IMG/VR virus record: IMGVR_UViG_3300030107_000172
Location: 1-21,949 of that record
DNA: 21,949 bases
Direction: 5' to 3' (one strand)
Source of the DNA: a virus
Positions within the stretch are counted from its first letter, which is position 1. Every line of letters starts with the position of its first letter. The notes under the pieces are model-generated. The model searched no databases. It saw only the letters and a list, made by a program, of their open reading frames with translations, and had not been told where the DNA came from. The translations under genes were made by a program, and so were the position numbers. Of the stretch, positions 4,123 to 11,784 are shown in pieces.

Positions 4123-6981
4123 TTATTCTCCTTCGTTTAATTTAGTTTTTAATTCTTCTACTTGCATAGAAAGTTCTTGTATTGCTTTTACTAACACAGG
4201 CACAAGTTTTTCATACTTCATACTATATTGTTTACCGTCTTCTGATAAATTTATAGTTAAGTTAGTTTTATTATCTTTATCATAACCTGCTGCTTTTTCT
4301 AATATTTCAACATCTTGTGCTTTAAACCCTATATCTAACCAATTTTCTTTATGAGTTCCATCATGTGTAATAGTATCTAAATCTGTATCTGGGTTTGTAT
4401 CCCAATCAACATAATTAATCCTTTTATCCCATTTATAAGTATAGGGCTTCATTTGTTTTACAAAATCTAGCCCTAAGTCTAAATTTGTAAAATCAGTTTT
4501 ATCTCTTTCATCTGATGCAACTGATAATGCGACCTGACAATTTAACTGATCAATACTTGAATTACCTAAAACGACTTTATTACTTGCACTTGTTATTTGA
4601 CCGCCAGGCATACCAGATTTACCTGCTTCTTTACCTAGTAATAAATTATTAGAACCAGTTGTAAGATTAGCTCCTGCATTTGTTCCTATACAAGTACATT
4701 CAGATGAAGTTGTAGCATCTTCCATAGCATCAACACCCAATGCTGTGTTATTACTTGCAGTAGTAATATTTTGTCCTGTTCTTGGACCTATAAGTGTATT
4801 AGTGCTTCCAGTTGTTAGATCTGTTCCTGCTTGGTAGCCCATTATTATATTATTAGAACCTGTAGTAATAGCATCTCCTGCATAATTACCAACTATTGTA
4901 TTATCAGCACCTGTAGTTATTGCGGCTCCTGCAAATACGCCTATTCCTACATTATCATCGCCTGTTGTAACTGTATCAAGAGCACCATAGCCAACTGCTA
5001 CTCCTCTAGCTGCTGTAGTGCTAGAAGTTAGGGCAGCACTTCCAACAGCAGTATTATATCCACCAGTTGTTGTTGCATCTAGTGCGTTTCTACCTACTGC
5101 GGTGTTATGTATAGCTGTTGTATTTGCTGTTAATGCATCAAAACCAACAGCTGTATTTGAATGACCTGTGGTGTTTGCTCTTAATGTTTCAGAGCCAACT
5201 GCCGTATTATTAGAAGCTGTAGTATTAGCCTGTAGTGCTGTATATCCTACAGCAACATTAGAAGCACCAGTTGTATTGGCAGCCATGGCATCTCTGCCTA
5301 TAGATGTATTTTCATCTGCTGTTGTGTTTTGAGGTAAAGAATTGTAACCAACAGCAACATTGTTTGTTCCTGTTGTATTTAAAGCCATCGCTGTATGTCC
5401 AAAAGCTGTATTATTGTTTGCTGTGGTATTAGCAGTCATCGCTTCAAAACCAACAGCTGTATTTCTAATACCTGTGGTATTTGCGTCAAGAGATGCACCA
5501 CCAACTGCTACATTTTGATCGCCTGTGGTGTTTGATAATAAAGCATCTTTACCTACGGCTGTGTTATTTGAAGCTGTAGTATTTGCTGCTAATGCTGCTG
5601 CACCAAATGCTGTGTTATTACTTGCTGTTGTATTCGCTTCTAATGCAGCATAACCAACACCTACATTACTACCACCTGTTGTATTTGCTACTAATGTATT
5701 ATGACCAACACCCACGTTTGATGCTCCAGTAGTATTTGCTACTAAAGAACTTGTACCTACTCCTGTATTACTAGCACCTGTTGTGTTTGCTTTTAAAGCA
5801 TCTTTACCTACTGCTGTGTTGTCACTAGCTGTAGTGTTTTGTTGTAATGAATCGGTGCCAACAGCTACGTTTGATGCTCCTGTTGTATTTGAACCAAGAG
5901 CAGATGTTCCAACGGCTGTATTGTTTGAAGCAGTCGTATTAGCATCTAGTGCTTGACCACCAACTGCTGTGTTTGAAGCACCTGTGGTATTAACTAATAA
6001 AGCATTTCTACCTATAGCTGTGTTAAAAGTTGCTGTGGTATTAGCTCCTAATGCTCCAGCTCCTACTGCTGTGTTGTAACCACCTGTGGTGTTAGCATCC
6101 ATAGCTTGACTACCAACTGCTGTATTTTCTACACCACTTGTTAAATCATCAAATACTTCAAAACCTAAACCTGTGTTATCAGAAGCAGAAGATAAAGTGC
6201 CTGTACCTGCATCATTACTGATAAGTAAACTTTGTGAAAAGTTAGTTATATTGTATGAAATACCTACGCCATTAACTGTACCAGCAGTTAAAGCTCCTGA
6301 TACATCTGCTGCACCATTCATATCAATAGTAGTAGCGTTGATTTCTATTTCAGTATCAGAAACTAAATCTAAAACTCCATCTGCTGATTGATGTATATAA
6401 GTTCCAGAATCACCAAATTGTAATTGTCTAGTGCTGTTTAATAAAATGCCTGTATCTGCAACATGAGTAAGAGTAGTGTCTGTATCAGCACCAAAACCCA
6501 AGACTGACGCATCAGACGCAAGTGTTAAATCATCTTGAACTTTTAAATCTACTACGCTAAGACTAGCGAAAGCGTCTACCATAGCTCCGCCAGATCCTGC
6601 TCCGTCTGAATAAATTGCTTTAGTATCTCCAGGAGGTACGGTAATTGTTGCTCCAGAGCCTTGTTTAATAATTATATTTTGAGATCCAGAAGTACCGTTT
6701 TCTATAAACCAAAGCTTAGATACGGTATTAGGGCTTATAGTTATAGTACAAGCACTATCAAGAGTACCTGTATATTTAAGATACATAGACCTACCTGGGT
6801 CTGTTGCTCCGTCAGCTATTACTGTGCTGTGAGTATCAGCGTTTGTTGTTATAGCCTCTGTACCAAAGCTAAATGCTTCTGCAATAAGCTCTAAATTTGT
6901 ATTCGTAGATGTTCCCCAGGTTCCTGATTCATCACCTGTCGCTATCTCTTTTAACCTTAAATCATTTACATAAGTTGCCAT
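4123..6981 (-). CDS. Tail fibre/spike with 29 tandem repeats and S74 autoprocessing domain
   Basis: This is the largest gene, 952 residues. Residues 1-60 look like a phage fibre attachment region, and 60-290 hold beta-rich shaft sequence. Residues 297-789 are 29 tandem copies of a 17-residue unit of the form NTT-x-x-x-N-T-A-V-G-x-x-A-L-x-A, similar in style to head repeats of YadA-like trimeric adhesins (Hep/Hag type). Residues 820-952 form an S74 intramolecular chaperone domain: the motif ASDERDK places the cleavage Ser at 823 and the partner Lys at 828. FVKQMKPYTYKW and GFKAQDVEILE follow, then the coiled-coil end QELSMQVEELKTKL. Such fibres trimerise, release the chaperone by self-cleavage and bind the host surface. 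Variable residues cluster at fixed points of the repeat, as expected for exposed loops. The gene follows the 22-residue-repeat protein by three bases. Confidence 0.93.
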   Translation of the reverse strand: MATYVNDLRLKEIATGDESGTWGTSTNTNLELIAEAFSFGTEAITTNADTHSTVIADGATDPGRSMYLKYTGTLDSACTITISPNTVSKLWFIENGTSGSQNIIIKQGSGATITVPPGDTKAIYSDGAGSGGAMVDAFASLSVVDLKVQDDLTLASDASVLGFGADTDTTLTHVADTGILLNSTRQLQFGDSGTYIHQSADGVLDLVSDTEIEINATTIDMNGAADVSGALTAGTVNGVGISYNITNFSQSLLISNDAGTGTLSSASDNTGLGFEVFDDLTSGVENTAVGSQAMDANTTGGYNTAVGAGALGANTTATFNTAIGRNALLVNTTGASNTAVGGQALDANTTASNNTAVGTSALGSNTTGASNVAVGTDSLQQNTTASDNTAVGKDALKANTTGASNTGVGTSSLVANTTGASNVGVGHNTLVANTTGGSNVGVGYAALEANTTASNNTAFGAAALAANTTASNNTAVGKDALLSNTTGDQNVAVGGASLDANTTGIRNTAVGFEAMTANTTANNNTAFGHTAMALNTTGTNNVAVGYNSLPQNTTADENTSIGRDAMAANTTGASNVAVGYTALQANTTASNNTAVGSETLRANTTGHSNTAVGFDALTANTTAIHNTAVGRNALDATTTGGYNTAVGSAALTSSTTAARGVAVGYGALDTVTTGDDNVGIGVFAGAAITTGADNTIVGNYAGDAITTGSNNIIMGYQAGTDLTTGSTNTLIGPRTGQNITTASNNTALGVDAMEDATTSSECTCIGTNAGANLTTGSNNLLLGKEAGKSGMPGGQITSASNKVVLGNSSIDQLNCQVALSVASDERDKTDFTNLDLGLDFVKQMKPYTYKWDKRINYVDWDTNPDTDLDTITHDGTHKENWLDIGFKAQDVEILEKAAGYDKDNKTNLTINLSEDGKQYSMKYEKLVPVLVKAIQELSMQVEELKTKLNEGE
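4615..6093 (-). repeat. 29 tandem 51-bp units (17 aa each)
   Basis: The fibre gene contains 29 in-frame, gap-free units of 51 bases. Units 1-20 begin NTT; later units begin TTT, STT, VTT, ITT, LTT or ATT and have drifted towards a different second half (G-x-x-A-G). The residue after NTT alternates between Gly and Ala over long runs (units 1-6 and 13-23), which points to an older 102-base double unit. Codons differ between copies, so the array is not a recent perfect duplication. Confidence 0.9.
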
Positions 6982-6984
6982 ATT

Positions 6985-7743
6985 CTATGCTACCTCTTCC
7001 CAATTTGGAGTTTGTGTTTCATTTATTTCAGCAAAGGATGAACTTTGGTCAGTATTTATATTAGCATAATTTTTTGTTTGTGTATCATCTATTAACGACC
7101 AAACAAGGATTGAACCAACTTCTCCTGTTCCAAATACGCCAACTAGAGTTACATTAGCTTTAGATATTGTTGTTACAGATCCAATAGCACTTGAAGCAGA
7201 AACACCTTCAATATTAAACCTAGCGTTATGATGAACAGTTACTGATCCAACTGCTGAAGTTGCAGAAACACCAGATATTACTACGTTTGCTTCACCATCT
7301 ACATCTACGCCAACACTACCAACTGAGCCTACAGCTCCTGGTGCATTGGCAACAGCATCACCATTTACACCAACACCTCCAATGGCTGATGTTGCAGATT
7401 GTCCTGTTGGTACTATGTTTGCTTTAGCAACTGTGGATATGGTGCCTAATGCACTTGTTCCAACTTGAGATGAAAGTGTTTGATTTGCTTTTGCTACAAC
7501 TGTAACTGATCCTACGGCTGATGTAGCAGATTGACCTGTAAGAGTTAAATTAGCTTTACAATTAAAAGTAAGCGTGCCTACTGCTGTTGTGCCAACTTGT
7601 GATGAAGGTGTAACGTCAGCTTTGGCTACTACAGAAATAGTGCCTAGTGCACTTGTAGCTGATTGACCTGTTACATCTACTGATATGCCTGCAGGTTGAC
7701 CCCAAGGACCAATACCCCAGGTAGCACGACCCCAGCCAGCCAT
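6985..7743 (-). CDS. Gly/Ala/Val-rich 22-residue-repeat structural protein
   Basis: The 252-residue protein begins with a Trp/Gly-rich segment (MAGWGRATWGIGPWGQ) that I remember from uncultured marine phages. Residues 26-201 are eight 22-residue repeats of the type GQSATSALGTISVVAKADVTPS, with a partial ninth. Repeats 1-4 alternate between GQSAT and SQVGT beginnings, so a 44-residue double unit is present there. The C-terminal 36 residues are polar (DDTQTKNYANINT and ETQTPNWEEV) and non-repetitive. Strong beta propensity and position directly before the tail fibre suggest a tail or fibre-associated structural protein. No signal peptide or catalytic motif is visible. Exact role unknown. Confidence 0.82.
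   Translation of the reverse strand: MAGWGRATWGIGPWGQPAGISVDVTGQSATSALGTISVVAKADVTPSSQVGTTAVGTLTFNCKANLTLTGQSATSAVGSVTVVAKANQTLSSQVGTSALGTISTVAKANIVPTGQSATSAIGGVGVNGDAVANAPGAVGSVGSVGVDVDGEANVVISGVSATSAVGSVTVHHNARFNIEGVSASSAIGSVTTISKANVTLVGVFGTGEVGSILVWSLIDDTQTKNYANINTDQSSSFAEINETQTPNWEEVA
7141..7668 (-). repeat. Eight tandem 66-bp units (22 aa each)
   Basis: Eight in-frame 66-base units lie within the Gly/Ala/Val-rich gene. The most conserved part is [AT]-[TS]-[SG]-A-[VIL]-G-[ST]-[VIL]. Unit 6 is degenerate (GAVGSVGSVGVDVDGEANVV). The alternation of two unit types in the first four copies indicates duplication of a double unit. Confidence 0.85.
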
Positions 7744-7746
7744 TTG

Positions 7747-8172
7747 TTAAGCTATTCTTATAATAGCTGTGCTTGCTGCTGCTGCTGGAAAAACTATAGT
7801 AAAATCACCTGCGGTTGATGTTTTATCGCCACCAAAGTCAATTGTAGCAACAGATTTGTCACTATTAGTGTCGTTATAAATTAAACAACCTCTTGCAGTA
7901 ATAGTAGCTGTACCAAAAGTTAAATCTGCAAAATCAGTAAACCCAGTAGTTCCAGAACTTGTTGGAGCTACTTTAGTTAATGCAGCACCTGCTGCCGTAT
8001 AGTTAGTACCACTTACTTCATTAGAAGTTGAGTATGCAGTTGTAGTTGCTCCCATAGTGGCAGAACTTGTATAGAGAGCAAGTTTAAAAGCATTACCATT
8101 AGTTGCAAAATTATGAGTTGCAGTTAATAGTTCTTTTTTAAAACTTGTAGTTAATGTTGATGTAATGGCCAT
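7747..8172 (-). CDS. Probable phage structural protein (141 aa)
   Basis: The 141-residue protein starts MAITSTLTTSFKKELLTATHNF and continues FKLALYTSSATMG. I recall this opening pattern (T-x-F-K-x-E-L-L-x-x-x-H-x-F, then K-x-A-L-Y) from conserved tail-region proteins of marine phages. The remainder is Thr/Ala/Gly-rich beta sequence. There is no signal peptide or membrane span; the hydrophobic end (VFPAAAASTAIIRIA) fits a final beta strand. It lies between a short conserved gene and the 22-residue-repeat protein. A small virion or tail-associated protein is likely; a more exact role cannot be given. Confidence 0.75.
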   Translation of the reverse strand: MAITSTLTTSFKKELLTATHNFATNGNAFKLALYTSSATMGATTTAYSTSNEVSGTNYTAAGAALTKVAPTSSGTTGFTDFADLTFGTATITARGCLIYNDTNSDKSVATIDFGGDKTSTAGDFTIVFPAAAASTAIIRIA

Positions 8173-8173
8173 A

Positions 8174-8473
8174 TTAAATACCTTTAATTATTTTTGCTAT
8201 ATCTTCGCTACCTTGACCTAATAAATCTTGTATCAAAGTTGCTTTGTAAGATTTTAACGCATTTTCTATATAAATCAAACATACCTTATAAATCATATCT
8301 CTATAGGCCCTAGCTTGTTCTTTGATGTATGGATCTTCACTATCGCTAGTGCTAACTATCTTTTCGGTTAATCTTTCTGCCCAGAACTCTGGAGGATGAC
8401 CACCATAATTACTGGTTTTAGCCTCTATAAGACCTAATCCAGGCATTCCTGCTGGTGTTATTTTATCTACCAT
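8174..8473 (-). CDS. Conserved phage hypothetical protein (99 aa)
   Basis: This 99-residue protein has a polar N-terminal half including NYGGHPPEFWAERLTEKI and a helical C-terminal half (QARAYRDMIYKVCLIYIENAL). I remember the G-G-H-x-P-E-F-W-A-E-R pattern from neck/tail-region proteins of marine phages, with no assigned function. The start overlaps the upstream gene by 7 bases. Location suggests a structural or assembly role, which is inference. Confidence 0.72.
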   Translation of the reverse strand: MVDKITPAGMPGLGLIEAKTSNYGGHPPEFWAERLTEKIVSTSDSEDPYIKEQARAYRDMIYKVCLIYIENALKSYKATLIQDLLGQGSEDIAKIIKGI

Positions 8474-9198
8474 TTGTTAGGCTCTGGTGGTTTTAAATGT
8501 GAATCGTTACGATCTATTAAAATTGGTTGTTGTGTTTTTCGGGTAATTTCAAGATTATTAATTTTTTCTACTTTTAAACCACTTTCATCTGACATAACTA
8601 CTAAAGGATTGCTTAATCTATGATACCCATATAATTTTTGTTCTGCTGGAACATCTGTATCTAATAAACCTGATGTATGTGCAACCTCTATTTGCATACC
8701 TGTTGATATACATTTACTTAACCAAAACTCTACACAACCTCTGCCTGCTTCAGCAAAATGTAAATTACCTTTGTATGAGAAATCAACACCAAACATTTTT
8801 AAAACTGCTACTTCGTTCCATAATGCAAAAGCTATGGCATAAGCAACCGTATTATTTAAGTAATAACAATTAAGTTCTGTAACAACTTCTTCTATTGGAT
8901 ATTCAACTAAACCAGGACATCTATCATCTAATTGACACGTATAAATGGGACCTTCATGTTCTTGTAACATTTTAGCCATGCTTTCAGTTTGACCACCAGC
9001 ATCATCTGTATCTAAAAACCTAGATGCAGGATCCATCATAAACACTCTATCGTGGTATATTACTGATGCTACACCATTTATAGCCCACACTTCATCAAAG
9101 TGAACTCCGTGTGATTTTGCAAGATTATAATCAAACCAGCTTTTACCCATACCGACTATGGCTACTGATTTGCCCTTTAGACTTTCAATTTTTTCCAT
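8467..9198 (-). CDS. Rossmann-like protein, possibly DUF115/MptE-like
   Basis: The 243-residue protein opens with a beta strand and Gly loop (KSVAIVGMGKSW, residues 10-21) and continues EVWAINGVASVIYHDRVFMMDP. That combination resembles the DUF115/6-hydroxymethylpterin pyrophosphokinase-like fold and some glycosyl- or sialyltransferase-like phage proteins. A further segment reads AVLKMFGVDFSYKGNLHFAEAGRGCVEFW (about residues 131-159, shown in shortened form as FGVDFSYKG and GRGCVEFW), compatible with a second nucleotide-binding half. No catalytic residues can be assigned. It sits between structural genes, eight bases after the adaptor gene. A nucleotide-sugar enzyme that modifies virion proteins is one possibility; a purely structural role is another. 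Confidence 0.6.
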   Translation of the reverse strand: MEKIESLKGKSVAIVGMGKSWFDYNLAKSHGVHFDEVWAINGVASVIYHDRVFMMDPASRFLDTDDAGGQTESMAKMLQEHEGPIYTCQLDDRCPGLVEYPIEEVVTELNCYYLNNTVAYAIAFALWNEVAVLKMFGVDFSYKGNLHFAEAGRGCVEFWLSKCISTGMQIEVAHTSGLLDTDVPAEQKLYGYHRLSNPLVVMSDESGLKVEKINNLEITRKTQQPILIDRNDSHLKPPEPNKW

Positions 9199-9205
9199 GT
9201 ATTTT

Positions 9206-9880
9206 TTACGATACCGTTGACCTCAAAGAATCGTAACGGTATTCATCTCTCCTTCCACGTGCTTCTGCAAGATTTTTAAGCCTTGTTATTTCAAGTAAAA
9301 AACGTTGCTCGTATTGCTGTTGCATATCGCTTTCACCTTTTAAAAATATATTAGCTTCTACTAAAGATCCATATAATAAAGCATTTCTAGCATTATTAGA
9401 AACCCATGTGCCTGTAGTATCTGTTACTAATGAATTAGGTTTGTATAAATAGTGCAATTCAACACTATAGTCAGCATCTGGCACAGGGCTTACAATTAAT
9501 GTAGAACCATTATTAGAGGCTGTAGATAATTCTTTATCAAAATCTGCATAATATAAAGGCCTGCTTCTTTCGCTTGTAGCTGTAGGATCTACTGCATATT
9601 CACGCATAAATGTAGTATGTTTCTTATCTAAATAATGGTAATCACCGTTACCATCTATAATTGCTAAAGAAAAAGACATTTGAAAGTCTGTAGGTGCTGT
9701 TAAATATGTATTACCAGTAGTAAGAGTACCAGTTACATTTTTTCTAAAATAATCAAATTGTATTAGCTCAAATATTCTTTCTTCTGCATTCTTAATAAAG
9801 TCATCTAGCGTAGCCACAAAAGTAGTTTCTGTGTTTTCTACATAATTTTGTATAAGTGTTTTTAACTCTGATAATGTCAT
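9206..9880 (-). CDS. Head-tail adaptor, SU10-adaptor-like
   Basis: The 224-residue protein begins MTLSELKTLIQNYVENTE and continues FVATLDDFIKNAEERIFELI. This is the pattern of the adaptor family typified by podovirus SU10 (a helical N-terminus, a beta-rich middle and a C-terminal helical arm). The middle contains strands such as TLIVSPVPDADYSVELHYLY. The end is a charged helix (LLEITRLKNLAEARGRRDEY). In that family the protein sits under the portal and forms the neck. The start overlaps the zinc-ribbon gene by 4 bases (ATGA type), and the next structural adaptor gene is close by. The family call is from pattern memory. Confidence 0.75.
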   Translation of the reverse strand: MTLSELKTLIQNYVENTETTFVATLDDFIKNAEERIFELIQFDYFRKNVTGTLTTGNTYLTAPTDFQMSFSLAIIDGNGDYHYLDKKHTTFMREYAVDPTATSERSRPLYYADFDKELSTASNNGSTLIVSPVPDADYSVELHYLYKPNSLVTDTTGTWVSNNARNALLYGSLVEANIFLKGESDMQQQYEQRFLLEITRLKNLAEARGRRDEYRYDSLRSTVS

Positions 9881-10215
9881 GTAACTATTGTAACCTCGCC
9901 AACACCACCTGTCATCTTCTCAACTGTAAAGTTGGTTGGTAAAGTAGATGGATTTAAAAAATCTGGTTTAAAGTTATTTGACTGCACAACAACAACAAAA
10001 CCTTCTCCCTCTTCTTCATCATTGTTTGGTCTTGGTTTATATAAAGCTTCTGGATCTGCTGTAGCAGTTAATGGTTCTAATTGTGGATGTTTTGGCTCAT
10101 AACAGTCTGGACAGGTTTTCAGACCATTCCATTCTTCTTTTAGTTCGTTTAATTTGTATTCAAACCCACATCTATCACATAAAGCTTTAGCAAATTTACC
10201 AAATGCATATGCCAT
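9877..10215 (-). CDS. Zinc-ribbon phage protein (112 aa)
   Basis: The N-terminal 45 residues carry two CxxC knuckles (Cys13/Cys16 in CDRCGFEY and Cys35/Cys38 in CPDCYE) 18 residues apart, a classic zinc ribbon, followed by KHPQL. A proline/acidic linker (NNDEEEGEG) leads to a beta-like C-terminus. I recall this CDRCGFEYKL pattern as conserved in marine phage neck modules, with no known role. The stop overlaps the adaptor gene by 4 bases and the start overlaps the upstream gene stop by one. A structural, zinc-stabilised connector component is likely from context. Confidence 0.75.
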   Translation of the reverse strand: MAYAFGKFAKALCDRCGFEYKLNELKEEWNGLKTCPDCYEPKHPQLEPLTATADPEALYKPRPNNDEEEGEGFVVVVQSNNFKPDFLNPSTLPTNFTVEKMTGGVGEVTIVT

Positions 10216-10886
10216 TAATTCATCCTTATATTAGGTCTAATTCTAAATGAAGCTCTATCCTCATCTTGGTCAGCAGCTCTACGGAACTCTTCTTCATACA
10301 AAGCTTTTAACTGTGGTGTTAATTGTGGGTTTTTCTTTAATGATAAGTAATAAGCTAAACCAGCTACAAAACAAGGGTAAAACCTAAAAGGCATATCCAT
10401 AGTATTAGTTGCTTTATCTGCATCATCCATACGTACAAGTTTATTAAAAACTAAAATATCTGTGCTGTTTTCGGGTGCAGGCCAAACTTTAAGTGATGGA
10501 GTACTTAATTTATCAAAAAAGAATTGAGATGGTCTTGCTTTTGTAGTTTTATTAGGAATGTTTAGATATTCACTTCTACTAATACGATTCATGCTTATAT
10601 CTGTTTGTGTTTGATTTACTGTTCTTCTTACAACCACATCTAAAACATCTATTACATTAGCATTTAAAGAATAACTTGAAGTGCCTTCTGTAACAGTTTG
10701 AGTAGCTTGTTCTATGGTCCATTGGTTTAAACCTCTGTTAGCCCATTCTGCAAGCATTAAATTTACGCTACGTATTGCTGTTTTTAGATCATAACCTGTT
10801 CTTAGTTCAGCTCCACATCTCTCATACGCTTCTTCAATAAACTCTGTTACGTTGGGTTCAAAATCTGTACTACCTGATAATGCCAT
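10215..10886 (-). CDS. P22 gp4-like tail accessory / head-completion protein
   Basis: The 223-residue protein has the signature FIEEAYERCGAELRTGYDL followed by AIRSVNLMLAEWANRGLNQW. That is the N-terminal helical pattern of P22 tail accessory factor gp4-type adaptors (head-closure ring bound to the portal). The middle is beta-rich (SYSLNANVIDVLDVVVRR), and helices return at about 170-205 (FVAGLAYYLSLKKNPQ, LKALYEEEFRRAADQD). It lies in the neck block together with the SU10-like adaptor, separated by the zinc-ribbon gene. The start overlaps the upstream stop by one base (TAATG). The presence of both adaptor types supports a short-tailed virion. Confidence 0.78.
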   Translation of the reverse strand: MALSGSTDFEPNVTEFIEEAYERCGAELRTGYDLKTAIRSVNLMLAEWANRGLNQWTIEQATQTVTEGTSSYSLNANVIDVLDVVVRRTVNQTQTDISMNRISRSEYLNIPNKTTKARPSQFFFDKLSTPSLKVWPAPENSTDILVFNKLVRMDDADKATNTMDMPFRFYPCFVAGLAYYLSLKKNPQLTPQLKALYEEEFRRAADQDEDRASFRIRPNIRMN

Positions 10887-11572
10887 TACTTATTATCCTC
10901 TTGGTTATATAAATTATCAAATGTTATATTTGGATCTATATAACTCTCATGTTTTTCTGCTGTATGAATCCACTGACTTGGTGAAAAGTCTGGAGCACCT
11001 TCTCCAACTCGCCACAAAGCAGGATTTGTTGCTCTTACCCTATTATTGGGTAAAGCTACAAAATTACCAGTATATTCACCTGCATCTGTTAAGTATAGCA
11101 CATGACTTTGTTTGTGTTGTGCAGGATCATCTGCAATCGAATGTTCGGTGTAATCAACAGTAAACATATAAGTGCCTGTATAAAACTCTCCGTTTATTTT
11201 GCATATCCAAGGAGATGAACTTACTCTATCTAAAACTACAACTGAATGGTGATGACTTAAACAATCCCAAGGTTGAGCTAAATGATCCTCCATAGGAGTT
11301 GGCCAATCTTGTAAAGGCACATCAGCTATAAGAGCTTGTATAGGCATTCTAGCCCACATTGCACCACCATGTACGTTTTCATCGGGATAACCATCAAAGT
11401 CAGTTTCACAACCCGTAAAAACAACTTGAAAAGATAAAGATCTATCAGGAATAGTATTTACTGCAAAAGCTAAAGCGTGCAAGTATTCACCATGATAGTT
11501 TTGATGATTTGCTGTAAATTCTTTACGCACCCAACACTTAAACTGTGGGATGTTTGATATTAAATAAGACAA
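10886..11572 (-). CDS. Conserved marine-phage protein of unknown function (228 aa)
   Basis: The 228-residue protein is rich in aromatic residues and His (WDCLSHHHSVVVLDRV, HALAFAVNTIPDRSLSFQ) and looks like a compact beta protein. HGGAMWARMP and GTYMFTVDYTEHSIADD are further strong patterns that seem familiar from marine phage contigs. No catalytic motif, signal peptide or membrane span is evident. It stands between the basic-protein cluster and the gp4-like gene, with its stop overlapping the latter's start by one base. A virion structural component is the likeliest role, by position. Confidence 0.7.
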   Translation of the reverse strand: MSYLISNIPQFKCWVRKEFTANHQNYHGEYLHALAFAVNTIPDRSLSFQVVFTGCETDFDGYPDENVHGGAMWARMPIQALIADVPLQDWPTPMEDHLAQPWDCLSHHHSVVVLDRVSSSPWICKINGEFYTGTYMFTVDYTEHSIADDPAQHKQSHVLYLTDAGEYTGNFVALPNNRVRATNPALWRVGEGAPDFSPSQWIHTAEKHESYIDPNITFDNLYNQEDNK

Positions 11573-11593
11573 AATAACCCCCGTTATTTAAAG

Positions 11594-11782
11594 TTAAACT
11601 TTTCCACCCTTTGCCATATATTTACTTTTTTTCATTGGGCCGCCTTTAGCCATGTACTTGGACTTTTTCATTGCTCCACCCTTGGCCATATATTTAGAAC
11701 CTTTCATAGCACCGCCTTTAGACATATATTTACTGCCTTTGACAGCACCACCCATTGCATAATGTTTTGTTCTTTTAAACAT
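11594..11782 (-). CDS. Lys/Gly-rich 12-residue-repeat protein (62 aa)
   Basis: Almost the whole 62-residue protein is repeat: after a 10-residue start (MFKRTKHYAM) come four 12-residue units of the form GG[AP][VM]K[GK]SKYM[AS]K, then a partial GGKV. It has many Lys, no acidic residue at all, and a Tyr-Met pair in every unit. It must be strongly positively charged and either disordered or repetitive in shape. Nucleic-acid or membrane-surface binding is plausible. It lies at the end of a run of five basic proteins and shares the GGPM-K motif with the EF-hand-like protein of the run. Function unknown. Confidence 0.75.
   Translation of the reverse strand: MFKRTKHYAMGGAVKGSKYMSKGGAMKGSKYMAKGGAMKKSKYMAKGGPMKKSKYMAKGGKV
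11609..11752 (-). repeat. Four tandem 36-bp units (12 aa each)
   Basis: Four gap-free 36-base units encode GG[AP][VM]K[GK]SKYM[AS]K. Codon differences between units are few, suggesting relatively young duplication. Confidence 0.85.
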
Positions 11783-11784
11783 AA

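Noticed and set aside
4831-5031. Plus-strand open frame rich in Cys, Ser, Tyr and Ile inside the fibre repeats
   Set aside because: It is the antisense reading of the repeat array, has no ribosome site and an implausible composition. The same reasoning removes the other plus-strand frames.
4615-6093. Short regularly spaced repeats as a possible CRISPR array
   Set aside because: The 51-base periodicity is exact, in frame and codes for a 17-residue fibre unit; there are no identical repeats separated by unique spacers.
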